A DNA stretch of 59,604 bases from DASWID01 sp049682815 (GCA_049682815.1 JBAUII010000089.1:1-59604); one strand, 5' to 3'. Positions 1 through 9,167 are shown, counted from the stretch's first letter. Notes: generated by a model not told the origin, from the letters alone. Numbers and translations: made by a program.

Positions 1-1
1 G

Positions 2-496
2 ATTGGAATAATTGTGGCCTCTATGTTTCTATTTCAATCCTGGGGGATAAAGTTGTCTATAGTCCTGTCGGGTCTATTTGTTCTTGTGTTTTCAAGATTC
101 ATGCCCAGGAAGACAAAGAAGGGTTCATTAGCAAAAGAGGAGCTACTGGGCTTCAGAGAATTTATAGAGAGAGCAGAGAAGGACCGCATTGAGAAACTCG
201 CTAAGGATGATCCCACACTCTTTGATAGGGTACTTCCCTACGCCCTGGTTTTCGGGTTGGGAGACAGGTGGGCAGATGCATTTAAAGATATGTACAAAAG
301 CCCGCCTTCATGGTACTACTCCCCGAGATATGGTGATACTTTTGCACCCCGGATATTCGTAGCGGATCTTGGAAGAAGTCTAACTGTCATGAACAGTAGT
401 TTTGCATCCAGTCCCAGACGTTCTGGTGGAAGCGGGTTTGGCGGAGGGGGATCCAGTGGAGGGGGATTTGGGGGTGGCGGCGGAAGCTCCTGGTAA
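2..496 (+). CDS. DUF2207-type membrane protein, C-terminal part (cut by window edge)
   Basis: The reading frame is open to the left edge, so only the C-terminal part is present. A GTG at 14 is an internal codon rather than a convincing start. A hydrophobic segment (SIVLSGLFVLVFSRF) is followed by a soluble part with the pattern ELLGFREFIERAEKDR and LPYALVFGLGDRWADAF. The end is a glycine/serine-rich tail finishing in GGGGSSW. This order (membrane helix, E-L-L-G-F motif, LPYA motif, Gly-rich tail) is typical of the C-terminus of DUF2207 (YciQ-like) predicted membrane proteins. The function of that family is not established. The stop is directly followed by an inverted repeat, and the next gene is convergent. 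Confidence 0.7.
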   Translation: MGIIVASMFLFQSWGIKLSIVLSGLFVLVFSRFMPRKTKKGSLAKEELLGFREFIERAEKDRIEKLAKDDPTLFDRVLPYALVFGLGDRWADAFKDMYKSPPSWYYSPRYGDTFAPRIFVADLGRSLTVMNSSFASSPRRSGGSGFGGGGSSGGGFGGGGGSSW

Positions 497-499
497 TTA

Positions 500-622
500 G
501 CCACGAATGAACACGAATTATCACGAATACTATATATTAATAAAAAGAGTAGTAGTTGCTTTTTTATTTAAATGTTTTTTTATGTAATTTCTTATTCGTG
601 TTGTTTCGTGTAAATTCGTGGC
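500..622. repeat. Imperfect inverted repeat with CACGAAT half-repeats
   Basis: The element starts GCCACGAAT and ends ATTCGTGGC, which are perfect reverse complements. Each arm carries further copies of CACGAAT or TTCGTG spaced by three to four bases, and the centre is AT-rich. It fills the gap between two convergent genes, so it could act as a bidirectional terminator or be a MITE-like dispersed element. No coding capacity is evident. Confidence 0.7.
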
Positions 623-629
623 AAAATTC

Positions 630-1247
630 TCAGGGGTTTTCGTCCAAAAGTTCCTGAATCTTCTTGTCGATTGCAAGAAATGCAGCATTCGCTTCTGGAT
701 TTTCATCGCTCCTATAAAACTCTCCGCCGTCATTGATTAACCTTATTCTTCCGTTTTTATCCAACAGGAAGCTAACCGAAGTATATGATCTATTCTTGCC
801 ATTAAGCCAGTAGGATTTAATGACTTTCCAGTCGTTATCCTGGGCAATCGGGAAATTGAATCCAAATAACTGTGCTTGCCTTAAAACCAGGTCAGAATTT
901 CTTGTCCTCTCCGATTTTGGGTGGTGTATTCCAATCACGACTAAACCCTTTTGGGAATATTTCTCATTAAGCTCTACAAGGGATGGGGCGGTCCTTGTGC
1001 ACAGCGGGCATCCGACTAACCAGAATCGAATGAGGACGACTTTTCCAGACAGGTCTTCTAAAGTTAACGGTTTGGAATTGAGCCATTTTAGCCCTGTTAG
1101 AGGAGGAGCTTTAGTACCGATGAGTTCCAAGCCCTCTTTAGGTTTCCAATCTGTGCTTTTGTCTGGTTCCTGGCTGGAAATTGCTCGGAGCTGATGAGAT
1201 AGAATAAGAAATAATGTAAATATAAAAATCAAAATGAATCTTTCCAT
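630..1247 (-). CDS. Exported TlpA/SoxW-like thioredoxin-fold protein
   Basis: 205 residues. Residues 1-23 form a hydrophobic export signal (MERFILIFIFTLFLILSHQL). The rest is a redoxin/TlpA-type thioredoxin fold, with the entry strand VVLIRFWLVGCPLCTR carrying the redox motif C-P-L-C, and later GLVVIGIHHPKSE. The likely role is reduction or thiol transfer in the periplasm. The sequence ends in an acidic helix. It stands alone, divergent from pheT and convergent with the DUF2207 gene, so its partner is not shown by context. A cytochrome c maturation role is possible but unsupported here. Confidence 0.8.
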   Translation of the reverse strand: MERFILIFIFTLFLILSHQLRAISSQEPDKSTDWKPKEGLELIGTKAPPLTGLKWLNSKPLTLEDLSGKVVLIRFWLVGCPLCTRTAPSLVELNEKYSQKGLVVIGIHHPKSERTRNSDLVLRQAQLFGFNFPIAQDNDWKVIKSYWLNGKNRSYTSVSFLLDKNGRIRLINDGGEFYRSDENPEANAAFLAIDKKIQELLDENP

Positions 1248-1490
1248 GGTTTATATTCGAGTCATTTTAAGCCGCTATAATAATTGTAACCCAATCCTCG
1301 CAACAATCACATTTGCGAAGTATGATTGTATGCACCAATTTACAAACTTGCTGACATGGAAATCGGCACCTACAATTGATTAAGGAAGCACGAGGGAGTG
1401 TCTTTTTCTAATATCGATCGCTTGGACGAATTTTGATATTGACACCGGCTCTAACAATATGTAATTATTTACTTTTGTAGAATTAACAAA

Positions 1491-3899
1491 ATGCGACTTA
1501 CTCTAAGCTGGGTTAAAGAATATGTTGATTTTGACGCCGCTCCCGAGGAATTGGCCGAAAAACTTACTATGAGTGGCCTTGAAGTTGAGTCGCTTGAATA
1601 TCTAGGGAAGGGGTTGGAGGAAATTGTCGTAGCTGAAATCCTAAAAATTCGGCCACACCCGGATGCAAAAAAGCTTCTCCTTTGCGACGTGTCGGATGGC
1701 ACCAAGAACTACAAGATAGTTTGCGGCGCAAAAAATATGGAGGTTAATGATAAAGTCGCGCTTGCTCGGCCTGGTACGAGGCTTCCAAGAAGTGGTAAGT
1801 TCCCGGAAGGGATCACAATTGAAAAGACCAGTATAAGGGGAGAGTTGTCGGAAGGGATGCTATGTTCCGAGGTTGAATTAGGTTTAGGTGATGATCACGA
1901 GGGGATCGTCATACTTCCCGAACACTCTGAAGTCGGTGGCAGCATTGTCAATCCCTTGGGACTTGATGAGGTAGTAATGGAAATTGGTGTAACACCTAAC
2001 AGGCCGGACTGCTTAAGTGTGGTCGGGATAGCAAGGGAGGTTGCGGCAGTTTTTGGATCTGAGCTTAAATACCCAAAATTTCAATTGGTTGAAGAGGGCG
2101 ACGAAATAGATAAATTGGCTAAAGTTGAAGTATTAGATTCCGAAGGCTGTCCAAGGTACTCTTGCAGGGTAATTTCCGACCTAAAGATTGCTCCCTCCCC
2201 CAACTGGCTGAAGACGAGACTCGAGAACTCTGGTATCAGATCGATCAATAACGTCGTTGACATAACAAACTTTGTTCTGTTAGAGTGGGGTCAACCACTT
2301 CATGCATTTGATTATGATTTGATCGAAGGAAAGAAGATAATTGTCAGATCCGCAAATGAGGGGGAGGTAATACAAACACTCGATGGACTGGAGAGAGTTC
2401 TAACCAATGAAGATTTGATTATTTCTGATGCTTCAAAGCCTATTGCATTAGCAGGCGTCATGGGAGGGGCAAGCACAGAGGTCTCGGATGCTACGAAAAG
2501 CATTCTACTTGAAAGCGCATTTTTCAGTCCTGTTAGGGTAAGAAAGACCACAAAGCGGACAAATTTGAAATCCGAGTCATCTTACAGGTTTGAACGGCAG
2601 GTAGATATAAACGGAGTAGTAAAAGCGCTTGACAGGGCTTCTCAGCTCATGAGAGAGCTCGCAGGGGGGACAATTTCGAGGGGTATTGTCGATGTTTATC
2701 CAAGTCCTGTCGGAAGAAGAGAGATTAGGCTTTCCGCAAAAGGTCTAAACAAACTACTCGGAACTGAAATCGAGCCGGATGAAGTCCTAGGGATTATGGA
2801 GCGGCTCCATATTGAACGAAAAGCGGCCAAAGGCGAAGCGTTAACGTTCATGATCCCGACCTTTAGGGCGGATATTACTAGAGAAGTGGATTTAGTCGAA
2901 GAACTGGCTAGACACTATGGATATAACAGGATCCCGACAACCCTGCCCGCTGTTGTTATGAAGACAGAAGGCTCAAAAATAGAAAAGACCCTTGAAAACA
3001 GGATAAAGCAAATCCTAACGTCCTATGGTTTTCTTGAAGTTATAAACTATAGTTTTGATGACCCGGCATATCTTGGATTGTTTAATTCGACTCAACCCCT
3101 CGCGATATTGAATCCGCTCAGTAATGAGGGATCTGTGTTGAGGACGAGCCTTTTTCCAGGATTAATGAGAAACGTGAGTCTTAACCTGAATCGTCAAATA
3201 AATGATATAAGGGTTTTTGAGATTGGAAGGGTTTATATTCCGGAAGGAAACGGGTTACCGAAGGAGATCACTAAGCTTGTGGTTGCAGCAACCGGCGAGA
3301 GACAACACGAATTATGGGAAAAAGCTGAATTCGATTTTTATGATTTAAAGGGTGTTCTTGAGAGAATTTTTGAATTACATTCGCTTGTGAAAAGGCTGAG
3401 ATTTGAACAGACAAAACAGGTCGGCTTTCTTCATCCAGGTAAGTCCTCGAAGGTTTTAATCCAGGATGAGGAAATTGGTATTTTGGGTCAACTTCATCCC
3501 GAAATATCGGAAGAAATGGATATCTCACAACGTGTATATATTTTTGAAATTGATCTGGATAAACTTGCAGGGTTTTACATTGGCGAGCAGTTGCAGTTTA
3601 GACCCATTCCCAGATTCCCATTCGTGAGAAGGGATATCGCCATCGTAGTGGATGAGGAATTGCCAGTGGGCGACATAGTTGGTGAGATAAGAAGGGTAGA
3701 ATCAAGCTTGATCGAAGACGTAAGTGTATTTGATGTGTTTAAAGGTGGCGCGATTGAAGAGGGCAAGAAAAGCGTCGCTGTTTCTATGATATTAAGATCG
3801 CCAGATAAAACACTTACGGATGAAGATGTAAATCAACTGCAGGCCAAGACATTGGAAAGGCTGAATTTGGCCTTTGGCGCAGAATTACGTAAAATCTAA
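1491..3899 (+). CDS. pheT: Phenylalanine--tRNA ligase beta subunit
   Basis: 802 residues, normal length for the bacterial beta subunit. The start MRLTLSWVKEYVDF is the standard family N-terminus. The tRNA-binding (EMAP-like) domain lies at about 40-150, the B3/B4 editing domain at about 210-390 (GQPLHAFDYD), the B5 domain at about 400-475, and the ferredoxin-like anticodon-binding (FDX-ACB) domain at about 705-800 (FPFVRRDIAIVVDEELPVGD). It forms the alpha2-beta2 enzyme with PheS and supports discrimination against mischarged tyrosine. pheS, normally immediately upstream, is absent; the upstream neighbour is on the opposite strand. Transcription must start in 1248-1490. The next gene is an IHF/HU gene, as in many proteobacteria. 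Confidence 0.97.
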   Translation: MRLTLSWVKEYVDFDAAPEELAEKLTMSGLEVESLEYLGKGLEEIVVAEILKIRPHPDAKKLLLCDVSDGTKNYKIVCGAKNMEVNDKVALARPGTRLPRSGKFPEGITIEKTSIRGELSEGMLCSEVELGLGDDHEGIVILPEHSEVGGSIVNPLGLDEVVMEIGVTPNRPDCLSVVGIAREVAAVFGSELKYPKFQLVEEGDEIDKLAKVEVLDSEGCPRYSCRVISDLKIAPSPNWLKTRLENSGIRSINNVVDITNFVLLEWGQPLHAFDYDLIEGKKIIVRSANEGEVIQTLDGLERVLTNEDLIISDASKPIALAGVMGGASTEVSDATKSILLESAFFSPVRVRKTTKRTNLKSESSYRFERQVDINGVVKALDRASQLMRELAGGTISRGIVDVYPSPVGRREIRLSAKGLNKLLGTEIEPDEVLGIMERLHIERKAAKGEALTFMIPTFRADITREVDLVEELARHYGYNRIPTTLPAVVMKTEGSKIEKTLENRIKQILTSYGFLEVINYSFDDPAYLGLFNSTQPLAILNPLSNEGSVLRTSLFPGLMRNVSLNLNRQINDIRVFEIGRVYIPEGNGLPKEITKLVVAATGERQHELWEKAEFDFYDLKGVLERIFELHSLVKRLRFEQTKQVGFLHPGKSSKVLIQDEEIGILGQLHPEISEEMDISQRVYIFEIDLDKLAGFYIGEQLQFRPIPRFPFVRRDIAIVVDEELPVGDIVGEIRRVESSLIEDVSVFDVFKGGAIEEGKKSVAVSMILRSPDKTLTDEDVNQLQAKTLERLNLAFGAELRKI

Positions 3900-3910
3900 G
3901 GGGGAAATAT

Positions 3911-4201
3911 ATGACGAAAAAAGAACTAGCAGATGTAATACACGTGAAGATAGGGCTTTCAAGGCGTGAATCGGCTGAGATTGTTGAGTTTTTCTTTGAG
4001 ACAGTGAAAGAAAAACTTGCTAATGGCGAAGGAATTAAAATTCCCGGATTCGGAAGCTTCAGGCTTCAAAAAAGGAAGGCAAGAAAGGGAAGAAATCCAG
4101 CCACTGGTGACGCGATCGTAATATCGGATAGGACAGTCGTGACCTTCAAGCCAAGCAGATTCCTTCGGGACTCCATAAATGATGTACAAGTTAGTGAATG
4201 A
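3911..4201 (+). CDS. ihfA: IHF/HU-family nucleoid protein, IhfA-like
   Basis: 96 residues. It has the HU/IHF fold: an N-terminal helix pair (MTKKELADVIHVKIGLSRRE), the conserved GEGIKIPGFGSFRL strand and the beta-arm motif GRNPATGD, whose proline intercalates into bent DNA. IHF bends DNA and commonly helps sigma-54 activators reach the polymerase, which is relevant because two sigma-54 promoters occur in this window. A GGGGGAAATAT Shine-Dalgarno-like stretch precedes the ATG. The position just after pheT matches the proteobacterial pheT-ihfA arrangement and supports the alpha-type call over HU. The stop overlaps the start of the next gene (ATGA), suggesting translational coupling. Confidence 0.85.
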   Translation: MTKKELADVIHVKIGLSRRESAEIVEFFFETVKEKLANGEGIKIPGFGSFRLQKRKARKGRNPATGDAIVISDRTVVTFKPSRFLRDSINDVQVSE

Positions 4202-4857
4202 ATCGAATCAGTAATGCGTTTAGGCAAAATTTCCTCGCTGGCCTTATTGTAACCGTTCCCTTTGGGCTCACGGTTTTTATCCTCTTCACACTCGGAAAAT
4301 GGATAGTCGAGCTCTTGAGCGCTGCACCCGCTAAGGTTCTGATCAGACCCCTTTCGCAACTTCATCCATCTCTGTTCCAACTTTCTACCTTTGGAATCGG
4401 ACTCGTGGGAACAATTATCATAGTTCTTTTTGTTGGGAGTATTGCGAGGTTTTATACGGGCAGGAAGCTATTGGGAATAGGCGAATCAATCATTGCAAGA
4501 ATTCCACTGGCCCGAACGATTTATACAGCTTCCAAACAGGTGATAGAGAGTATTTTTCTAACAACTGGTTTTAAAGGGGTTAAAAGGGTTGTCATGTTTG
4601 AGTATCCGAGGAAGGGTGTTTATTCGATAGGTTTTGTTACCGGTACGATTAAAGACGATGCCGATCGTAATACTTCGGGTAGAAATCTGGTGGGCATTTT
4701 TGTTCCTACGACTCCGAACCCCACCAGCGGGTATTATATAATGCTTCCGGAAGAAGATATTAAAGAGCTTCCTATTAGCACCGAGGATGCATTCAGAATT
4801 ATAATCTCGGGCGGACTTGCCGATAATCAATCCAAAGATGTTAAATCTAATAAGTAG
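4198..4857 (+). CDS. DUF502 family inner-membrane protein
   Basis: 219 residues. Two hydrophobic segments are visible near the N-terminus (LAGLIVTVPFGLTVFILFTL and FGIGLVGTIIIVLFVGSIARF), followed by a soluble domain. Motifs include IPLARTIYTASKQVIE and VGIFVPTTPNPTSGYY, which are characteristic of DUF502. The biochemical function of the family is unknown. The start codon overlaps the stop of ihfA by four bases, and the 3' end overlaps tilS, so the four genes pheT-ihfA-DUF502-tilS appear to be one transcription unit. Confidence 0.85.
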   Translation: MNRISNAFRQNFLAGLIVTVPFGLTVFILFTLGKWIVELLSAAPAKVLIRPLSQLHPSLFQLSTFGIGLVGTIIIVLFVGSIARFYTGRKLLGIGESIIARIPLARTIYTASKQVIESIFLTTGFKGVKRVVMFEYPRKGVYSIGFVTGTIKDDADRNTSGRNLVGIFVPTTPNPTSGYYIMLPEEDIKELPISTEDAFRIIISGGLADNQSKDVKSNK

Positions 4858-6223
4858 GACTATAGAAAGATTTAACATGCTCATCCCCGGGGAGTGCGTT
4901 GTGGTGGGTGTATCAGGAGGATCGGACTCGCTTGGTCTGCTGCAAATATTGACAGAGCTAGGAGATTATCGTCTGAAACTGATTGTGGCCCATCTTAATC
5001 ACCATATTAGAGGAGAAGAATCAAACCGAGATGCTGCCTATGTGTGTAAGTTTGCCGACAAATTAGGCCTTCCGTTTGAACTCCGGGAAATCGATGTGAT
5101 TGAATTTAAAAGGAGAACGAGCCTGTCTCTCGAAGAAGCGGGTAGAGAGCTCAGGTATAGGTTTCTTAGAGAAGTATTAAATAAGCATAATGCCGATAAG
5201 ATAGCCACGGCCCACACGCTTGATGATCAGGCTGAAACAGTTCTTATGAGATTCATTCGCGGAAGCGGGTTGCTTGGTCTTTCCGGGATACCCCCTGTAA
5301 ATGATAATATAATTAGACCGCTGATTGAAGTCACGAAATCAGATGTTGAGGATTACTTGAGATCAAAGGGTATAGGGTGGATGGAAGATTCTTCGAACAA
5401 GGAGAACGTTTTTCTAAGAAACAGAATCAGGAATGAGCTTATCCCGTACCTCGTGACTTATAATCCTAACATAAAGGAAACACTCGCGAGGACTGGCTAT
5501 ATAGCTCGAATCGAAGAGGACTATATCAGGACGGAGGCGAAGAACCATTTTGATAAACTGTTTTACAGCTTAAGAGATGGCGGGTTGGTGGGGAAACTTG
5601 CCTATTATAGTGCGCTTTCTGAAGCGATGAAGCATGGGTTATTGAGATTAGCTGTTGAGGAATTAAAAGGCGATCTTAAGAGGATCTCACTAAACCATAT
5701 TGTTTCTGTAAATGAGCTCCTGGATTCCGAGCAAGCATCGGGGGAGCTCTATCTTCCGGGAGAAATAGTGATAGCGAAGGGCTACGGTCTCTTTCTGTTG
5801 ACGAAGAAGGCTCTGTCCAGGCGTAGTTTCAGATACACCGTTGATTCAACTGGTTTGCATAAGTTTCCGGATGCTGAGTTTGAGATCCAATTCGAAAAGG
5901 TAAATTCACTGAAGTCAGATAAATATCTCGCCTGTTTTGATTCTGCGTCTATTGAATTTCCAATTGAGGTTCGAAATTTTAATAGGGGTGACAGGTTCAT
6001 ACCATATGGTATGAATGAACTTAAGAAATTGAAGAATTATTTTATTGATGAGAAGATACCCAGGTTTCTTAGACCTCAAATTCCTATTTTCCTTTGCAAG
6101 GGCGAGATAATGTGGATCGGGGGAATGAGGGTTGATGAAAGATTTAAGGTTCGTGATAAGAGAAAAAAGGTCCTGACCATTCGACTACTCAAACCCAATT
6201 TCTCGGAATTGCAAATTCAGTAG
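4838..6223 (+). CDS. tilS: tRNA(Ile)-lysidine synthase
   Basis: About 461 residues from the ATG at 4838. This start gives MLNLISRTIERFNMLIPGE, which matches the family N-terminus; a TTG at 4817 would add seven residues. The PP-loop motif VVGVSGGSDS lies near residue 25, followed by AHLNHHIRG and ATAHTLDDQAETVLMRFIRG. The N-terminal N-type ATP pyrophosphatase converts C34 of tRNA-Ile(CAU) to lysidine so that it reads AUA. The C-terminal domain (about 370-455, GDRFIPYGM) is the TilS substrate-binding domain. The gene overlaps the DUF502 gene by 20 bases and is the last gene of the unit. Confidence 0.95.
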   Translation: MLNLISRTIERFNMLIPGECVVVGVSGGSDSLGLLQILTELGDYRLKLIVAHLNHHIRGEESNRDAAYVCKFADKLGLPFELREIDVIEFKRRTSLSLEEAGRELRYRFLREVLNKHNADKIATAHTLDDQAETVLMRFIRGSGLLGLSGIPPVNDNIIRPLIEVTKSDVEDYLRSKGIGWMEDSSNKENVFLRNRIRNELIPYLVTYNPNIKETLARTGYIARIEEDYIRTEAKNHFDKLFYSLRDGGLVGKLAYYSALSEAMKHGLLRLAVEELKGDLKRISLNHIVSVNELLDSEQASGELYLPGEIVIAKGYGLFLLTKKALSRRSFRYTVDSTGLHKFPDAEFEIQFEKVNSLKSDKYLACFDSASIEFPIEVRNFNRGDRFIPYGMNELKKLKNYFIDEKIPRFLRPQIPIFLCKGEIMWIGGMRVDERFKVRDKRKKVLTIRLLKPNFSELQIQ

Positions 6224-6284
6224 TTTTCAAAAAGGGCCAGGCCACAATATTTGCTTTCAAATAATCTTTGACCCCCTGATTTCT

Positions 6285-6308
6285 CCTCCCCCAACACGTT
6301 GGGGGAGG
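6285..6308. terminator. GC-rich hairpin after tilS
   Basis: CCTCCCCCAA (6285-6294) pairs perfectly with TTGGGGGAGG (6299-6308) over a CACG loop. It lies about 60 bases after the tilS stop. There is no T-tract behind it, so a rho-independent terminator is possible but not proven; it may simply be part of a dispersed repeat. Confidence 0.45.
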
Positions 6309-6426
6309 ACTGAGGTGGGGGGTATTATTATATCACGAGCAAGCCTGTCTGAACCATGTTCTGACCGAAGCTCAGGATCTATTAAATATTAACAAATCGT
6401 GAACGAAGACACTGACATCTCCCAAA

Positions 6427-6507
6427 AATCCCCTCTAACTCCCCTTTTCTAAAAAGGGGAGGATTATTTGTCCCCTCCTTTTTGCAAAAGGAGGGTTAGG
6501 GAGGATT
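6427..6507. repeat. Dispersed C-rich/G-rich inverted repeat, copy 1
   Basis: The left arm begins AATCCCCTCTAACTCCCC and the right arm ends GGAGGGTTAGGGAGGATT. Internal hairpins form from CCCCTTTT/AAAAAGGGG and CCCCTCC/GGAGG. A second copy with the same order lies at 9270-9346. Both copies are preceded by the GAACGAAGAC motif, so they form part of a larger composite repeat. Confidence 0.75.
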
Positions 6508-6620
6508 AAAGGGTGTCCATTCTCAGAAGCTGAGCCCTTATATAGTTTCCTCATTTCGTCAAGGAAGATTAAGGGGATTTCCCTGTGAACGGGGACATCG
6601 GTAAGACATTTCGTTATATA

Positions 6621-7574
6621 TTACTTCTCCTTGAGTGCCAAGTAAGCGGCTCCCAGGAGCCCCGCATCGTCTCCTAAATCACATTTCATAATCTCCACGT
6701 TTTCCATCGGCGCTCTAAGGCCTCTTTTCCTTGCTTCAATCGATGCAGTTTCTATAAATAGGTCCCATGAGTTTGAGAGTCCGCCCCCTAATACTATCAT
6801 CTCGACATTCAAAAGATTTGTTAGATTTGCAATTGCAATTCCCAATGCCCTCCCGAATGACGCCCAAATTTCGAGAGAAAACTTATCTCCGATTCTTGCT
6901 GCCCTGCTTACTATCTCAGGAATATCATGAATTCTCCTATCCTTGATATCTTCTCTTAACATGGTATTCAGATTCTTATTTCTCAGACCTTCTCTTACCA
7001 TTCTTCTGATAGCCTCTGCCGAGGCAAAGCTTTCCAGACATCCGGAGTTCCCACAATTACATTTTGGTCCGTCAGGGTCAATCGTCATGTGCCCGATTTC
7101 GCCCGCCATGCCATTTACACCTCGCCAAAGCTTCCCATTGAGTATTATACCGCCGCCTAAGCCGGTTCCCAGGGTTAGAATAATGAGCGAATCCACATCC
7201 TTACCTGCCCCAAGCCACCACTCCCCGAGGGCCGCACAATTTGCGTCATTTTCTATGGTCACATCGATAGCTGACCCGAGTTTGTGACTAAGTTTTTCTT
7301 TTATAGGGTAATTCTTTACTTCGGAGATATTTGGGGCTTGAGTTAATATTCCCTTATTAACATCTATTATACCGGGAATGCCGATCCCTATACCTGAAAT
7401 ACTTTCATCCTTTATGATTTCAGTTAAAAGGGATATAAGATTTTCCATGACGAATTCTATGCCTTTTTTCGCATCAGATGATACAGTCCTGCGGCTTAAT
7501 ATTTTTCCGCTTTTATCTATCGAGGCGGCTCTCAGGTTGGTTCCGCCTATATCTACACCGATCACTTTATCCAT
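6621..7574 (-). CDS. ROK-family sugar kinase (glucokinase-like)
   Basis: 317 residues. The N-terminal phosphate motif VIGVDIGGTNLRAASID binds ATP. The ROK signature and zinc site are present as GHMTIDPDGPKCNCGNSGC (H plus three cysteines), followed by LESFASAEAIRR. The catalytic aspartate lies in ENDANCAALGEWW, and the adenosine motif is LGGGLS. The closest role is ATP-dependent phosphorylation of glucose or a related sugar in the cytoplasm. No helix-turn-helix precedes the kinase fold, so it is an enzyme rather than a NagC/XylR-type regulator. Substrate cannot be decided from sequence or context. Confidence 0.88.
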   Translation of the reverse strand: MDKVIGVDIGGTNLRAASIDKSGKILSRRTVSSDAKKGIEFVMENLISLLTEIIKDESISGIGIGIPGIIDVNKGILTQAPNISEVKNYPIKEKLSHKLGSAIDVTIENDANCAALGEWWLGAGKDVDSLIILTLGTGLGGGIILNGKLWRGVNGMAGEIGHMTIDPDGPKCNCGNSGCLESFASAEAIRRMVREGLRNKNLNTMLREDIKDRRIHDIPEIVSRAARIGDKFSLEIWASFGRALGIAIANLTNLLNVEMIVLGGGLSNSWDLFIETASIEARKRGLRAPMENVEIMKCDLGDDAGLLGAAYLALKEK

Positions 7575-7910
7575 ACCGGCTCTTTATACATATGTTATTA
7601 GAATAACCCGTCATAGTTCAATAATTTATTTCCAGACATCATTTTAGCATAAGTGGGCCAACGAGTATCGTTGGAGCACTGTTGGAGTTGGAGAGATTTG
7701 GCTTACCAATTTCTCGGGTAGGTCACGAGTCTTGCTCGTGACAAAAAAGGCAGTCGCGGACGTGCCTGTTTCTCTATGCGCTTGTACCGAGCAGCTTCCC
7801 GGGAAAATAGTCATTGACCGGCGGTTCTAAGTAGGATCTAATCGTCAGTTCAGTTATTCTTTAATAATGGATAAAGGCTTCCTACAAGAAACTCTTTGGC
7901 TGGAGAATAT
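7575..7910. other. Gap with one strong hairpin
   Basis: This is the divergent region between the kinase gene and the acyl-CoA dehydrogenase. Besides the 7722-7742 hairpin I see no gene and no clear promoter. The Shine-Dalgarno GGAG of the downstream gene is at 7902-7905. Confidence 0.6.
7722..7742. repeat. Hairpin with TCTTG loop, copy 1
   Basis: GTCACGAG (7722-7729), loop TCTTG, CTCGTGAC (7735-7742), followed by a run of A. It is preceded by GGGTA. A second hairpin with a different stem but the same loop and the same GGGTA prefix lies at 9089-9109, so this is a small repeat family with compensating stem changes. Confidence 0.65.
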
Positions 7911-9044
7911 ATGGAATATGGTTTAACGGAAGAACAGGTGATGATAAGGAATCTCGCAAGAGATTTTGCGAGAAATGAAATCGCCCCAGCCGCGAGTAAA
8001 TATGATAGAACGGGGGAATTCCCTCATGACATTTTATCGAAGGTGCGTGAAGTGGGCTTGATAAGTCTGTGTATTCCCGAGGAATATGGAGGTAATGCTC
8101 TAACCCCGATCGAGATGATTTTGGTCACCGAGGAGCTGGCGTGGGGCTGCACTGGTATTACAGTGGCCATAACAGTTATTAATAGTCTTGCCGCTGAGCC
8201 GATTCTTCTTGCCGGGACAGATGAGCAGAAGAAAAGGTATTTGGGAATGCTCTCCGAGGGATTGGGTTCATACTGTGTGACCGAGCCTAATGCCGGCTCG
8301 GATATGGCTTCCATCAATACCCGAGCCAGACGGGTTGGCAGGGGGTTTGAACTCGACGGACAAAAGACATGGATATCCAATGCACACGAAGCGTCTTTTT
8401 TTATCGTCTTTGCCAAGACCGACCCGGAGGCTGGTCATCACGGAATTAGTGCATTCATAGTAGATCGGGAATTACCTGGCGTTGAGGTTTCAAAGAAACT
8501 CCCTAAAATGGGACAGCGTGCTTGTGATTGTTGTGAAGTGATTTTTAAACAGGTCGAACTTCCACCCGAGGCCTTACTGGGCGAAGAGGGTGAAGGTTTT
8601 AAGCTGGCCATGCGTGTCTTTGACAGCAGCCGTCCCATCATAGCTGCACTTAGCGTTGGACTCTCACAACGTGCTCTCGACGAGTCTCTTCAATTTGCCA
8701 AAGAGCGCGAGGCTTTTGGTCAGCCAATTCTTGGATTTCAGGGGGTTGGTTTTAAAATTGCTGAGATGGGCATGAGAACGCAGGCGTCTAGGCTTCTGGC
8801 CTATCATGCCGCCTATAAAAGCGCCGCCGGTGAGCGTAACACGCTAGAGGCTTCATATGCGAAGACATTTGCCTCCGACACCGCGATGTGGGTTGCTACG
8901 GAAGCTGCTCAGATTCATGGCGGGTATGGTTATAGCGAAGAATATCCGGTTGAGAAACTGATGAGAGACGCAAAGGTCCTCCAGATTTATGAGGGGACCA
9001 ACGAAATACAGAGACTCATAATGGTCAGGGAATTATCGAAATAG
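7911..9044 (+). CDS. Acyl-CoA dehydrogenase
   Basis: 377 residues from the ATG at 7911, chosen because GGAG lies six bases upstream; a TTG at 7896 would add five residues. The three-part acyl-CoA dehydrogenase fold is visible: an N-terminal helical part, the flavin-contacting segments YCVTEPNAGSD and KTWISNAHEASFFIVFA, and the C-terminal helical part with REAFGQPILGFQGVGFKIAEM. The C-terminal ATEAAQIHGGYGY and QIYEGTNEIQRL motifs contain the usual catalytic glutamate. It oxidises acyl-CoA to trans-2-enoyl-CoA with electron transfer to ETF. Chain-length preference cannot be assigned. It stands alone between two repeat-rich gaps. Confidence 0.92.
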   Translation: MEYGLTEEQVMIRNLARDFARNEIAPAASKYDRTGEFPHDILSKVREVGLISLCIPEEYGGNALTPIEMILVTEELAWGCTGITVAITVINSLAAEPILLAGTDEQKKRYLGMLSEGLGSYCVTEPNAGSDMASINTRARRVGRGFELDGQKTWISNAHEASFFIVFAKTDPEAGHHGISAFIVDRELPGVEVSKKLPKMGQRACDCCEVIFKQVELPPEALLGEEGEGFKLAMRVFDSSRPIIAALSVGLSQRALDESLQFAKEREAFGQPILGFQGVGFKIAEMGMRTQASRLLAYHAAYKSAAGERNTLEASYAKTFASDTAMWVATEAAQIHGGYGYSEEYPVEKLMRDAKVLQIYEGTNEIQRLIMVRELSK

Positions 9045-9088
9045 CTATGTTCTTCTGGCGTGTTTAGGCCTAGGTACCTGACGGGTAG

Positions 9089-9109
9089 CACACCAGTCTT
9101 GCTGGTGTG
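9089..9109. repeat. Hairpin with TCTTG loop, copy 2
   Basis: CACACCAG (9089-9096), loop TCTTG, CTGGTGTG (9102-9109), preceded by GGGTA like the hairpin at 7722-7742. The two copies bracket the acyl-CoA dehydrogenase gene. Confidence 0.65.
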
Positions 9110-9167
9110 TGAACTTGCAACGAGTAAACCTCATTGCCTATCCTTTTCATGAATAGATTTATTTTCA

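Larger units (their letters stand above)
6224..6620. other. Gene-free, repeat-rich gap
   Basis: No plausible gene is visible. The gap carries the GC-rich hairpin at 6285-6308, a fragment GAACGAAGAC of the interspersed repeat seen elsewhere (about 6402), and a long C/T- and G/A-rich inverted repeat at 6427-6507. It separates tilS from the convergent kinase gene. Confidence 0.7.
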
